The notes under the pieces are model-generated. The model searched no databases. It was not told where the DNA came from and was given only the letters and a program-made list of their open reading frames with translations. The translations under genes and the position numbers were made by a program. Below are positions 26,491 through 36,188 of a DNA stretch of 62,402 nucleotides, piece by piece. The first letter of the stretch is position 1. Every line of letters begins with the position of its first letter. The DNA is from Flavobacteriales bacterium. GTDB taxonomy: Bacteria > Bacteroidota > Bacteroidia > Flavobacteriales_D > UBA2798. The stretch is taken from contig JAIBBF010000014.1 of NCBI GenBank assembly GCA_019694795.1, forward strand, positions 1 to 62,402. Reading direction: 5' to 3'.

Positions 26491-28230
26491 TTAGCGCACT
26501 TCAAATCCCATTGGGGGTACCCGAATTGCACCCGAGGGACCTCTCGCGTTGATGTTCTTAAATATTACTGTAGATCCGCTTCCGGCTCTCGATAAAAAAC
26601 TTTTCATTTCAGTAGTGAGTCCCGCAGCATCCGAATGACGATTAATGATATTGTTTCCTGCCGTAATCACCATATCGAATGAGGTAATGGTAAATGAAAC
26701 TTTACTTGGATTCAGCGGAAAGGAATTATCGTAACCAAGACGTATACCCACATTCATGTTACCGCTTACTTCCGATTTAGAAACAGTTCCCTGCGTTGAT
26801 GGTATACTTCCGAAAAAGACCTGAGGTGTTGGTAGTTTTCGCACCATGTATGTTGGTCCGTTAAAACTTTTTACACCCTGTTCAGTTCTTACGCTGATTA
26901 CAGAATTTAATCGTTGTCCAACAGCGGATGCCGGTGCACGAATGGTGTACTTACCTCCTCCCTGAGCACTAACAGATGCTCCGTTCAGACTAAGCATTGT
27001 TTTATCCTGAGGATATCCGGAAACCGAGGCAGAAAATGTATGGTCGTATCCAGCATAGATAATGGTCATGTCCTCATTGGAAACAACACCGCTTGGTTGT
27101 CCCACTTCATAACTATACGACCAGGGCTTCCATTTTTTTATACCACGTTCCTCAATAGCAATTTGTCCAAATAAAGTATGTTTTCCCGCTGTGTTTGCGC
27201 GGACAGAAATTGTTCCATTGGCCATTTGATTAAGATTCACCGAATCGTTCATTCCAAATTTTACTTCCGAAATTTTTGTTGAGTCGTAAGCGGCAATCAT
27301 TATTTTTACCTGCATCGAATCGCCAAGATTCATGTAGTTGGAAGGAGCGAATGCCATAGGTTCTATTTTATTCACTTTAAATGGCTCCACTTTCACGCGT
27401 GATGATAAAATTTCCAGCGCTTGTACTTCTGCGGAACGGATATCGTTAGACAGCGAAGTAAACAGGGCTGATGCTGCAACCACCGGTGCATGATCAAACA
27501 TTCCCAATTGCCAGTCGACCTCCGATTCAAAATCTTTTATTTTCTCCGGAAGACTCAGCGTTTTATATATACCTCTTATCCGGTCCTGATCTTCGGGATA
27601 TACATTTTTGCGCAACTCTTCCTCAAGCGAAAGCGAATCGCTGATTGCGGTTGGATCGATTTTATATTTTTTTCCTCCGTATTCATATTCGGAAACAAGC
27701 ACCATTAATTCATCGCGAAATGCATGAATTTTATTCCTGATCTCTGCTCCAAATGCATATCCGGATGTTCCGATTTCACCGCCAAACAAACGTGTGGCAA
27801 TATCGTAATCGTCTTTGTTTTGAACCTCCATCAGGTTTCTTGTTTTAAACCGAAAATTTTCTTCATCCGGAACAACATAATCTTCCTGTTCTATTTCGAA
27901 CAACATTTTGTTTTTGCATTCCATTTGGATAAAGTGGTCCATTTCGAAAACCTTTTTCCGAATCTCTACAGCTCGCTTTTTCCAGTTCAGAACTGCTGAT
28001 TGACTCTCGGGTACTTTTGCTAAACTTTCGGTTAGCCGCGCCTCATCAAATCCTTGCATGATGGATTCCGATTTGTCGATTAAAATTCTGTTTCCTTCCA
28101 TGAGTTTGTTATCGAGCTTTACAAAGGCATTAACAATCTCTTTGGAAACATTAAGCGCTAACAATGCGGTTAGAACGAGATACATCATCCCGATCATTTT
28201 TTGTCTGGGTGTTTCTTTACCTCCGGCCAT
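26491..28230 (-). CDS. gldM: gliding motility / T9SS motor protein GldM (PorM), orphan copy
   Basis: 579 residues from ATG 28230, a little longer than usual GldM. The N-terminus AGGKETPRQKMIGMMYLVLTA followed by LLALNVSKEIVNAF is the family hallmark: a short cytoplasmic stretch, then one membrane helix. The large periplasmic part has helical D1 and beta-rich D2-D4 domains (YAGYDHTFSASVSGYP, PTPQVFFGSIPS). GldM forms the rotating shaft of the GldLM proton-driven motor that powers type IX secretion and gliding. The usual neighbours gldK, gldL and gldN are absent here: upstream is a divergent permease and downstream a convergent cytochrome. It may be a second copy or a dispersed single copy. Confidence 0.9.
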   Translation of the reverse strand: MAGGKETPRQKMIGMMYLVLTALLALNVSKEIVNAFVKLDNKLMEGNRILIDKSESIMQGFDEARLTESLAKVPESQSAVLNWKKRAVEIRKKVFEMDHFIQMECKNKMLFEIEQEDYVVPDEENFRFKTRNLMEVQNKDDYDIATRLFGGEIGTSGYAFGAEIRNKIHAFRDELMVLVSEYEYGGKKYKIDPTAISDSLSLEEELRKNVYPEDQDRIRGIYKTLSLPEKIKDFESEVDWQLGMFDHAPVVAASALFTSLSNDIRSAEVQALEILSSRVKVEPFKVNKIEPMAFAPSNYMNLGDSMQVKIMIAAYDSTKISEVKFGMNDSVNLNQMANGTISVRANTAGKHTLFGQIAIEERGIKKWKPWSYSYEVGQPSGVVSNEDMTIIYAGYDHTFSASVSGYPQDKTMLSLNGASVSAQGGGKYTIRAPASAVGQRLNSVISVRTEQGVKSFNGPTYMVRKLPTPQVFFGSIPSTQGTVSKSEVSGNMNVGIRLGYDNSFPLNPSKVSFTITSFDMVITAGNNIINRHSDAAGLTTEMKSFLSRAGSGSTVIFKNINARGPSGAIRVPPMGFEVR

Positions 28231-28386
28231 AGTTTTGAGTTTTATGTTAGTCACCACGCAATGCACCACCCCAGCTCAAAACGGTTGTTTACTCTTAAAA
28301 TTCAAGCCCGATAAAAAAGTAACAGGTGGACATAAATATTTTTCTTTTCCTGTGGGCGGGAAGGTCCTTTGTTGTATTTTCACTTT

Positions 28387-29358
28387 ATGCGTAAATCTAT
28401 TTTTCCGGCCACCATTTTTCTTCTGCTATTGATTTGGGCAGGATATTTTTACACGTTTAACCTGCAGCCCGACCAGGTATTTTCTTTTGGTTACCCCATG
28501 ATGATTACCATGTTTTTTGGTTCCTTCATTGCCGGGGCCACCTCGGAAGGGGGAGGGGCTGTTGCTTTTCCTGTAATGACCTTGTTGCTGTCCATTCCAT
28601 CTGCTGACGCCAGAATATTCTCTTTGGGATGCCAATCGTTTGGCATGACATCGGCCTCTGCTCTTATCCTATCGAAAAATTATCCAATTGTTCGTAGTTG
28701 TATTTTACCGGTTTCAATTTTTGGAATAGTAGGCTTTATTCTTTCTGATTTATTTATTGTACCCATTCTTTCAGGAGCAGTGGTAAAACTTTTTTTTGTT
28801 TCCCTTTGGCTTGCATTCGGAGTTGCATTATGGTGGATGAATAAAACATCCGGTCAACATAAATCCACCGCGCTTTCATTTCACCGAAAATCGGCAACGT
28901 TTAGTTTGTTGTTTGTTTTTGGATTTATCGGTGGTGGAATTTCTGCTTTATTCGGAAACGGGATTGACATTATCACGTTTACGCTATTAACGCTTGTGTT
29001 TCGGATTGATGAAAAAATTGCAACGCCTACTTCTGTTATATTAATGACCATCATGACCATTTTCGGTTTTCTTTGGCATCTCTTGTATAAAGCGGACATG
29101 AATGCTGCCACGGAAAGTTATTGGCTGGCTGCAGTTCCAGTAGCTATGTTAATGGCTCCGCTTGGTGCATGGGTAGTAAGCAAATTAAAAACCAATCACG
29201 TTGTGTTTATTTTATATTTTACCATCGTTGCGCAATTTATAACTGCACTCTACGTGATTAAACCCTCTGTAAGTTTGATTGTATTTTCTCTTTCTGTAAT
29301 ATTTATTGGATTAAGCATTTTCAGAGTGATGGCCTACATCAATAAATATTTTAAATGA
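28387..29358 (+). CDS. sulfite exporter TauE/SafE (TSUP) family permease
   Basis: 323 residues with eight or nine membrane helices in two related halves. The first half carries ATSEGGGAVAFPVMTLL and the second GGGISALFGNGIDIITFTLL, the two TSUP signature segments. Family members move sulfite, sulfonates or other small anions across the inner membrane; the substrate cannot be deduced. ATG 28387 begins a normal membrane-protein N-terminus. The gene overlaps the next gene (esterase) by 4 bases (ATGA). Confidence 0.85.
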   Translation: MRKSIFPATIFLLLLIWAGYFYTFNLQPDQVFSFGYPMMITMFFGSFIAGATSEGGGAVAFPVMTLLLSIPSADARIFSLGCQSFGMTSASALILSKNYPIVRSCILPVSIFGIVGFILSDLFIVPILSGAVVKLFFVSLWLAFGVALWWMNKTSGQHKSTALSFHRKSATFSLLFVFGFIGGGISALFGNGIDIITFTLLTLVFRIDEKIATPTSVILMTIMTIFGFLWHLLYKADMNAATESYWLAAVPVAMLMAPLGAWVVSKLKTNHVVFILYFTIVAQFITALYVIKPSVSLIVFSLSVIFIGLSIFRVMAYINKYFK

Positions 29359-30158
29359 AGAAAGCCGGGCTGTTTTTTGTGGTATTTCTTTTTTGTTTTT
29401 GCTTAAAAGCAACAGCGAATAAATCATTCTACCTCAGTAACCCTAATTCCATAGATTGCATTGTTCGTTTGGCAGATCACCCAAAGGGAACGATTATTTT
29501 ATTACATGGATGGAATTTCAGTCCAACCGAGTGGTGCGAAAAAAGCAGCATTTGCGATAGTGCATTAAAAAGAGGATACAACCTGATTTTGCCTAACCTT
29601 GGTAAATCAACTTACCATTGGCAAACCTATCCGGAAACCAGAAAAGATTATTTAAAATATCCAACCCGAAAATGGATGTACGACAGTTTGTTTGTTTATC
29701 TGCAAAAATCGTTTTCGGTGTTAAAAGCGGGACAAAACAATTTTGTTGCCGGAATTTCAACAGGAGGAAGAGGCGCTGCTTTATTTGCGCTTGAACATCC
29801 TGAATTATTTAAAGCTGCAGTGTGTTTATCTGCCGATTTTGACCAAAGTCTATTAAAGGGCGAACCGATTAACACCGGGTTTTATGGTCCGTTTGAAAAA
29901 TTTCCTGATCGTTGGAAAGGAAAAGATAATATTTATAACCGCGCTTCCGAATTAAAGGTTCCTCTCTTGCTTATTCATGGCAAAAAAGATAAAATGTGTC
30001 CCTACACCCAATCTGAATCTTTTTATGCTAAAATCTCCATGAACAATAATCCATTGGGACATCAAATCATTTTATCGAAAAACGATGGTCACTCCTACGC
30101 ATTTTGGTCGGCCCAGAGCGAAATCATTCTTAATTTTTTTGACCAACATCTTCACTGA
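29355..30158 (+). CDS. secreted alpha/beta hydrolase (esterase-like)
   Basis: 267 residues: signal peptide (1-21), oxyanion HGW (51-53), nucleophile Ser135 in GISTGG (elbow G-x-S-x-G), acid Asp212 in GKKDKMCP and His246 in NDGHSYAFW. This catalytic triad and the overall shape match secreted prolyl oligopeptidase-like or esterase D-like hydrolases. It overlaps the permease stop by 4 bases, so the two are translated as a pair. The substrate is unknown; a link between the hydrolase and the permease is inference from coupling. Confidence 0.82.
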   Translation: MKKAGLFFVVFLFCFCLKATANKSFYLSNPNSIDCIVRLADHPKGTIILLHGWNFSPTEWCEKSSICDSALKRGYNLILPNLGKSTYHWQTYPETRKDYLKYPTRKWMYDSLFVYLQKSFSVLKAGQNNFVAGISTGGRGAALFALEHPELFKAAVCLSADFDQSLLKGEPINTGFYGPFEKFPDRWKGKDNIYNRASELKVPLLLIHGKKDKMCPYTQSESFYAKISMNNNPLGHQIILSKNDGHSYAFWSAQSEIILNFFDQHLH

Positions 30159-30165
30159 GTGCATT

Positions 30166-30173
30166 TAACTTTG
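30166..30173 (+). promoter_or_regulatory. -7 element of the propeller-SpoIIE receptor gene
   Basis: TAACTTTG, an exact TAnnTTTG match, ends 14 bases before the ATG at 30188. Confidence 0.5.
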
Positions 30174-30187
30174 TATATTCATCGTTA

Positions 30188-33100
30188 ATGCGCCTTTTCC
30201 ACACCATATTTCTTTTTTTGATTCTGACATCAGTTTCAAGCGGACAGGTACACAACTTTCGTAATTATTCCATTGAAGACGGTTTAACGCAATCCAGAGT
30301 TAGCACCATTGCACAGGATAAATCCGGATACATCTGGCTGGGGACTCTAGGCGGAGGGGTTTGTCGTTTCGACGGGAAACAGTTTATTCCCTACAGCATG
30401 CAGGATGGTTTAAGCAGCAACATCATTTATAAACTAATTTGCGATTCCAAAGGAATAATTTGGGCAGGAACCTCACAGGGGATTAGTCGATTTAACGGAA
30501 AACGATTCGAAAAAATAGCAACGCCATACAACATCGTTGATAAAGCCATTCTCGACATTACAGAAGACAAAACTGGAAATTTATGGTTCGCAACCAATGG
30601 CTATGGAGTCATTCGTTTTGACGGCTTAAAATACCACAAATTTGGAATACAAGACGGTTTAGGCTTTAGTGAGGTTAGCTCCATCTATTGTGATAAAAAT
30701 AATACACTATGGGCAGGATCTTCAGGATACGGTATTGCTAAATTCAATAATGAGTTTTTTGAAAATGTAACTGAAAAAGCGCAATTAAACGGTGATTATA
30801 TCCGTGAGATTTCGGAAGGACCAAGAAAAAATCTCATTGTATTTACGGAAAAAGGAGCGCAGGAATTCAATGGCAAAACATTTCAGTCTTCCATAGATTC
30901 TTTCCCCCCGGATGTAAAAATTTACCACGCATTTGAAAATGGCGATCAGTGGTTGGCAACTTCACAATCGATTTACCGGATTTCAGAAAAAAAAGAACCG
31001 TTGACGCTGGAGAATGGTTTAAGCTCAAATCAATTGTTGTGTTTATTCGAAGACAATGAAAAAAACATTTGGTTTGGTTTTGATGGTTCGGGCTGCAGTG
31101 TTTTTTCAGGCGATCGTTTTATCCATTTCGACCGCTATTCAGGATTGCCGGGAAACAGTGTAAATACCATTTACGAAGATGAATCCGGAATCATTTGGGT
31201 GGGCACCCAAAACGGATTAGCATATAACGAAGGCGAAGGTTTTCATCCACTTCATCTGGTTGGTTCTTCCTCCTATAATGTAAAAGCTATCATCGAAGAC
31301 CGGGAAGGAAATTTATGGATAGGAACAGATAATTCGATTATTCGCACCAACGGTCCTTCTTGCCAGGTTTACAGTCAACATTCCGAGGGAAACATCCAAT
31401 CGGTCCATTTTCTTTTTCAGGATCCTTACAACGGGGAATTATTTGCCGGGACCAACCTTGGCGTATTAAAATACAACGGCATTACGTTTGAACCCGCGTT
31501 TCAATCGCTCTTACCTGCGTGTAAGGTAAATTCCATCCGCATGCCTTCGCGGGAAGATTTGTGGATCAATACCGACAAAGGTGCCTTTCGCTATAACGGA
31601 GAAAGTTTGGTTCATCTACCCTTACGCGATGAATTCGGAAAGTTGGATGCTATTGATGTATGGAAAGATCCAAGGGGAAATTTTTGGATTATTACAGGAA
31701 GAGGAATTGTAATAAAACGCAAAGATGAAAGTTATGAGCACATCAAAAAACGGGATGGTCTCTGCTCTGAAAATCTAACCCTGATTTTATACGATAATCA
31801 ATCCTTATGGATTGGATCGGACCATGGATTGGATAAAATTACACCCAACGAAGATTGGTCCATAAAAAGCATCGAACACTACGGAAAAACTGAAGGACTT
31901 AGAGGAGTAGAGTGTAATCCGGCCGCCGGTATCATTGATAAAAACGGAATGATGTGGATTGGTACCACCAATGGAGCTACACGCTATAATCATTTACTTG
32001 ATTTGGAAAATGGAAATAAGCCCGTAGTTCATATTACCGGATTGCGGTTAAACTATGATAAAACAAACTGGACAAACAAATATCCCAATCAGGAGCTGGA
32101 TGATCAATTGCCGAATAATATCGTTTTAAATTATAGCGACAACCACATCACGTTCGACTTTATCGCTTTTCAATATAAAAATCCGGATAATTTATATTAC
32201 CGTTTTTTCCTTGAAGGCTTTGATGAAAAGTGGTCGCCCCCAACCAAAGAAAACCAGGCTACCTATTCGAATATTCCTCCGGGGAAATACAAGTTTATGG
32301 TTGCAGCAAAAACCAGTAATGGCAATTGGGGACCGGTAGATGAATTTATATTCGAAGTGGACGCTCCATTCTGGAGAAAGAAATGGTTCTATGCTTTGTT
32401 GATGCCCTTAATGGTAATTTTCTTTTATCTCATTCTTTTGTTCAGAACAAGGAATCTGAATCGTGCAAAAAGGAGACTGGAAGAAAAAGTCAGAATACGC
32501 ACACAGGAATTAAATCAGCAAAAAGACGAGCTTGAAAAACTATCGATTGTTGCGTCGAACATGAACGAAGGCGTTCTTATTTGCGGTCCCGACGGCTCCA
32601 TTGAATGGATCAACGATTCCTTCTTCCGGATGGCCGGTTATTCGAAAGAAGATTTTAATTCCTCTGTATATGGAAAAGCACAAACATTGCAGGAGTTAAG
32701 TTCCTTTCCGGGTATTGACCAGGTGGTAAAAGGATTTGTTACGAAAAAAGAAACGGTAGTATTCGATTCATCCCATTTTAACAAAGAAGGAAAAACGATT
32801 TGGACACGCGGCTCGATTGTTCCCATCTACAATAAGCGTTTTGAATTAGAAAAAATCATTGTCATTTATACCGACATCACCGACCGAAAATTAGCAGAGC
32901 TGGCCTTAGAGCAATCGAATAAAGATTTTCTGGATAGCATAAAATATGCACGCAGAATTCAGGAAGCAATTCTACCGGATATTCACCGCCTGGAACAAGA
33001 GTATCCGGATTCGTTTATGTTCTATCAGCCACGCGATATTGTAAGCGGAGATTTTTACTGGTTCACGAAAATCAACAATGTATTTTTGGTGGCAGTGGCA

Positions 33101-33679
33101 GATTGTACCGGACATGGTGTACCGGGAGCGTTTATGAGCTTGATTGGAAATGAATTCCTTCATCAGATTTCGAATGATGCCTTTGTTACCGGTCCCGAAC
33201 AGTGTTTACACTTCCTCGATAAGCAGGTCACCCGTGCCTTGCACCAGGAAGGAGAAGCACGCGAATCGCGCGACGGAATGGATATTGGTCTTTGCGCATT
33301 GCATACCGACTCCATGCTTTGTCAGTTCTCCGGAGCAAACATTCCCATGTATCTGGTTCGCGAAGGCGAAGTGCTGGAATATGATTCGTTGAAGGAATCC
33401 ATTGGTGGATTTAATGAGCGCGGAAAAGAATTTTACTCCCACGAATTTTTACTCTTACCGGGCGATTGTATCTACATGACTACGGATGGTTTTATTGATC
33501 AGTTTGGCGGTGAAAAAGGAAAAAAATTCATGCGGCGCCGGTTCAAGGAAATGCTGGTGAAAATCCATGCTTTACCAATGAAAGAACAACAAGAAATGAT
33601 TCAGGAGGAATTTCGTTTGTGGGCGGGCGGGCGAAAACAGATCGACGATGTATTGGTGATTGGAATCCGCATCCACTGA
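30188..33679 (+). CDS. two-component-regulator propeller receptor with PAS and SpoIIE phosphatase output
   Basis: 1163 residues: signal peptide (1-19), about fourteen propeller repeats (with the GYIWLGT/GNLWFAT-type blade motif) to about residue 600, a Y_Y_Y domain (about 640-720, ending YSNIPPGKYKFMVAA), one membrane helix (about 732-755), a short coiled coil, a PAS domain (about 785-900, IVASNMNEGVLICGPDGSIEWINDSF), and a SpoIIE-type phosphatase domain from about 920 (DSIKYARRIQEAILP, SGDFYW, ADCTGHGVPGAFMSL, DGMDIGL, TTDGFIDQ). The first half equals the sensor of hybrid two-component systems that detect glycans or other ligands, but the output is a phosphatase, not a histidine kinase. Confidence 0.87.
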   Translation: MRLFHTIFLFLILTSVSSGQVHNFRNYSIEDGLTQSRVSTIAQDKSGYIWLGTLGGGVCRFDGKQFIPYSMQDGLSSNIIYKLICDSKGIIWAGTSQGISRFNGKRFEKIATPYNIVDKAILDITEDKTGNLWFATNGYGVIRFDGLKYHKFGIQDGLGFSEVSSIYCDKNNTLWAGSSGYGIAKFNNEFFENVTEKAQLNGDYIREISEGPRKNLIVFTEKGAQEFNGKTFQSSIDSFPPDVKIYHAFENGDQWLATSQSIYRISEKKEPLTLENGLSSNQLLCLFEDNEKNIWFGFDGSGCSVFSGDRFIHFDRYSGLPGNSVNTIYEDESGIIWVGTQNGLAYNEGEGFHPLHLVGSSSYNVKAIIEDREGNLWIGTDNSIIRTNGPSCQVYSQHSEGNIQSVHFLFQDPYNGELFAGTNLGVLKYNGITFEPAFQSLLPACKVNSIRMPSREDLWINTDKGAFRYNGESLVHLPLRDEFGKLDAIDVWKDPRGNFWIITGRGIVIKRKDESYEHIKKRDGLCSENLTLILYDNQSLWIGSDHGLDKITPNEDWSIKSIEHYGKTEGLRGVECNPAAGIIDKNGMMWIGTTNGATRYNHLLDLENGNKPVVHITGLRLNYDKTNWTNKYPNQELDDQLPNNIVLNYSDNHITFDFIAFQYKNPDNLYYRFFLEGFDEKWSPPTKENQATYSNIPPGKYKFMVAAKTSNGNWGPVDEFIFEVDAPFWRKKWFYALLMPLMVIFFYLILLFRTRNLNRAKRRLEEKVRIRTQELNQQKDELEKLSIVASNMNEGVLICGPDGSIEWINDSFFRMAGYSKEDFNSSVYGKAQTLQELSSFPGIDQVVKGFVTKKETVVFDSSHFNKEGKTIWTRGSIVPIYNKRFELEKIIVIYTDITDRKLAELALEQSNKDFLDSIKYARRIQEAILPDIHRLEQEYPDSFMFYQPRDIVSGDFYWFTKINNVFLVAVADCTGHGVPGAFMSLIGNEFLHQISNDAFVTGPEQCLHFLDKQVTRALHQEGEARESRDGMDIGLCALHTDSMLCQFSGANIPMYLVREGEVLEYDSLKESIGGFNERGKEFYSHEFLLLPGDCIYMTTDGFIDQFGGEKGKKFMRRRFKEMLVKIHALPMKEQQEMIQEEFRLWAGGRKQIDDVLVIGIRIH

Positions 33680-33686
33680 TTTTTTA

Positions 33687-33717
33687 TTGGGGATATTCAA
33701 CAAAAGGGCGACATTTG
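33687..33717 (+). promoter_or_regulatory. candidate dxr promoter
   Basis: TTG at 33687-33689, a 20-base spacer, then GACATTTG at 33710-33717 (one mismatch from TAnnTTTG). The start of dxr follows 18 bases later. Confidence 0.42.
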
Positions 33718-33735
33718 TGTTTTCCTAATTAGCTC

Positions 33736-34899
33736 ATGCAAACAGATATCAAGAAGAAGGGCGTTGCCATTTTAGGTTCAACAGGATCCATTGGAACGCA
33801 AGCGCTGGAAGTCATCGAATCTCATCCCGAAGAGTTTTCGCTGGAAGTGATTACAGCCAATAAAAATGCAGATCTTCTGATTGCTCAATCCCGAAAATTT
33901 CTGCCAAACACGGTTGTGATTACCGACAAATCACTTCACAAGGTGGTAAAAGATGCCTTAGCTGATTTGGATATTAAAGTTTACACCGGAGAAGAATCGC
34001 TGGAACAAGTTGTGAGCATGAGCACGATCGACATTGTGCTTACTGCCATGGTGGGTTATTCCGGATTAAAGCCTACCATCGCTGCAATTGAAGCCGGAAA
34101 AGATATCGCTTTAGCCAACAAAGAAACCCTGGTGGTTGCGGGTGCGCTTATTACTAAAATGTGCAAAGAAAAAGGGGTTAACATTTATCCGGTGGACAGC
34201 GAACATTCTGCGATTTTTCAATGTTTGGTGGGTGAGTTTCATAATCCAATTGAAAAAATATATCTCACGGCATCGGGCGGACCCTTCCGTGGTAAGTCGC
34301 GTGCCGAATTAGAAAAAGTAACAAAAGCTCAGGCGCTAAAACATCCCAACTGGGAAATGGGTGCAAAAATCACCATCGATTCCGCTTCATTAATGAATAA
34401 AGGATTAGAGGTGATTGAAGCGAAATGGTTGTTCGGATTAAACGATGATCAGATTGATGTGATTGTTCATCCACAGTCCATCATCCACAGCATTGTTCAA
34501 TTTAAAGATGGATCCATGAAAGCGCAAATGGGATTACCGGATATGAAATTACCCATTCAGTTTGCATTAGGATACCCACAACGCTTATCCTCCTCTTTTC
34601 CCCGTTTTAATTTTCTGGACTACCCACAACTCACCTTTGAGCAAGCCGATAAATCAACCTTTAAAAATCTTGATCTGGCTTATACCGCCATGAAAAAAGG
34701 AGGGAACATGGCTTGTATTTTAAACGCAGCCAATGAAATTGCCGTACAGGCCTTTTTAGAAGAGAAAATCGGGTTTTTAGACATTGCCAGTATCAACGAA
34801 CGTTGCATGGAAAAAATGCATTTTATTGCTCAGCCAACGCTTGAAGATTATGTGCACACCAATGCGGAAACAAGATCGTTTGCATTGGAATTATTCTAA
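33736..34899 (+). CDS. dxr: 1-deoxy-D-xylulose 5-phosphate reductoisomerase
   Basis: 387 residues, normal length. NADPH-binding GSTGSIGTQALEVI is at 14-27. The metal/substrate region DSEHSAIFQ, the flexible loop LTASGGPFRG and the segment SASLMNKGLEVIEAKWLF are all present. It converts DXP to MEP, the committed step of the non-mevalonate isoprenoid pathway, so this organism uses the MEP route. dxr is followed by rseP in many Bacteroidota, but here an unrelated minus-strand gene lies between them. The stop overlaps the end of that gene by a few bases. Confidence 0.95.
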   Translation: MQTDIKKKGVAILGSTGSIGTQALEVIESHPEEFSLEVITANKNADLLIAQSRKFLPNTVVITDKSLHKVVKDALADLDIKVYTGEESLEQVVSMSTIDIVLTAMVGYSGLKPTIAAIEAGKDIALANKETLVVAGALITKMCKEKGVNIYPVDSEHSAIFQCLVGEFHNPIEKIYLTASGGPFRGKSRAELEKVTKAQALKHPNWEMGAKITIDSASLMNKGLEVIEAKWLFGLNDDQIDVIVHPQSIIHSIVQFKDGSMKAQMGLPDMKLPIQFALGYPQRLSSSFPRFNFLDYPQLTFEQADKSTFKNLDLAYTAMKKGGNMACILNAANEIAVQAFLEEKIGFLDIASINERCMEKMHFIAQPTLEDYVHTNAETRSFALELF

Positions 34900-36077
34900 C
34901 CTCCCGCAACAAAAATTAAGCTGTTGTTTTTTTCATTGGTTTCTTCAATGACGTTCTCCAAATCGAGAATCACTTTGATCTCGCAATTCGGATCGTAAAT
35001 CCAGTGACCGTAAATCAGAAAATCCAATACATATTTTTTTCCCGGTCCAACCGAAGGAATCACACAATAACTTTCAAAATATTCATCATCGGCATTGGGA
35101 TCCGTTGCAATGTATTCCAACTCCGATGCAATGCGCAGCTGATCTCCTTTTAATCCTTCTGCTTTTGCTGTTTTTGCACTGAGATCAATATCCTTTAACT
35201 GTGCGAGTGTTGGATAACTATTAACCGTTCCTTTATTCATGATAATCACCCGTACTCTGGTTCCGTCAATTTCTTCGAGGTATTCGGGGTCGAGGATTTC
35301 TACAACGGATAAATCAACATATTCTTTTTTATTGCTGATCAACTGACGTTCACCCCAGGATTCATATTGAGGTGGCGCCTGAATTAAATCGAAGGTATGA
35401 TCTTCCTCCATCACCGGTTCTTCGGTGTTGCATTCGGAAGAATAAAGATTGATGTAATCAAAAATAATATCCAATGCCTCCTGGCGCATATCGTTAACCG
35501 TTATTAAAGGTTCATCACGCACCTGCACCATCACATTGTACACATAACACCAATCGCGGTCCAAATTGTATTGCGCTATAATTAATCCGTAAATGATAGC
35601 ATGTGTTCTGGTGGGACCCCGATTAAACGCCTGCCATGCCAGATAATGTGCTTTTAACGGTTCAAAATAATTACCCATTGCCTGCAAATAGGCCAAACAG
35701 ATTAATTCATCTTGTGAGAGTAATTCTGTACCCGGATAGGTTTCGGGTGTTTCTCCGCGATAAACCAAAACACTATCGAAAAATGCGAGTGGAAGTTTAT
35801 GTTTCCCGGCCAGATAATCGCGGTACGCATTTACATATTCCATTTTCCCCCAACTCAGGGCATTGATCAAGGCCATTTTCTGATCGATTGGGTGACTACC
35901 ACTCAAAAACGCAATCGACTCCTTATTCAGCGCTTCAGCTTCGGTGGCTGCTTTTACTTGCGGTATATCCATGTAAGCCGTATAAAACGGAGTAGAGGTT
36001 AATGGCGAGTCCGCTAAAACAATTGGGCTTCGAAGTACAAGCGCCAAAACAAGAATAATTAATGCGTTCCTTTTCAT
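34896..36077 (-). CDS. secreted CARDB-like protein of unknown function
   Basis: 393 residues: signal peptide (about 1-22), a helical middle part (about 40-215) without a recognised motif, and a C-terminal CARDB-type beta domain (about 250-390), shown by VDLSVVEIL, VRVIIMNKGTVNSYP, WIYDPNCEIKVILDLENVIEETNEKNNS. CARDB domains are cell-surface adhesion-like modules. The last four bases overlap the end of dxr in the opposite direction, and the gene is divergent from rseP. Probably a cell-envelope or secreted protein; no T9SS sorting domain is visible. Confidence 0.7.
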   Translation of the reverse strand: MKRNALIILVLALVLRSPIVLADSPLTSTPFYTAYMDIPQVKAATEAEALNKESIAFLSGSHPIDQKMALINALSWGKMEYVNAYRDYLAGKHKLPLAFFDSVLVYRGETPETYPGTELLSQDELICLAYLQAMGNYFEPLKAHYLAWQAFNRGPTRTHAIIYGLIIAQYNLDRDWCYVYNVMVQVRDEPLITVNDMRQEALDIIFDYINLYSSECNTEEPVMEEDHTFDLIQAPPQYESWGERQLISNKKEYVDLSVVEILDPEYLEEIDGTRVRVIIMNKGTVNSYPTLAQLKDIDLSAKTAKAEGLKGDQLRIASELEYIATDPNADDEYFESYCVIPSVGPGKKYVLDFLIYGHWIYDPNCEIKVILDLENVIEETNEKNNSLIFVAGG

Positions 36078-36082
36078 GAGTA

Positions 36083-36090
36083 CAAATCTA
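36083..36090 (-). promoter_or_regulatory. -7 element for the CARDB-like gene
   Basis: Minus-strand TAGATTTG is an exact TAnnTTTG match and lies only 5 bases before the ATG at 36077, which would make the transcript nearly leaderless. Confidence 0.35.
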
Positions 36091-36138
36091 AAGAGTCCAA
36101 CGAAACTCCAGACACAAAGTTATACGGGCTTTACCGTA

Positions 36139-36172
36139 TTTGCACCTCGGGTGATAGAAAATCGTACTTTTG
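36139..36172 (+). promoter_or_regulatory. rseP promoter
   Basis: TTTG at 36139-36142, a 22-base spacer, and TACTTTTG at 36165-36172 (exact TAnnTTTG). The rseP start codon follows 16 bases later. Confidence 0.6.
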
Positions 36173-36188
36173 GAAAAAACCTGAATAC

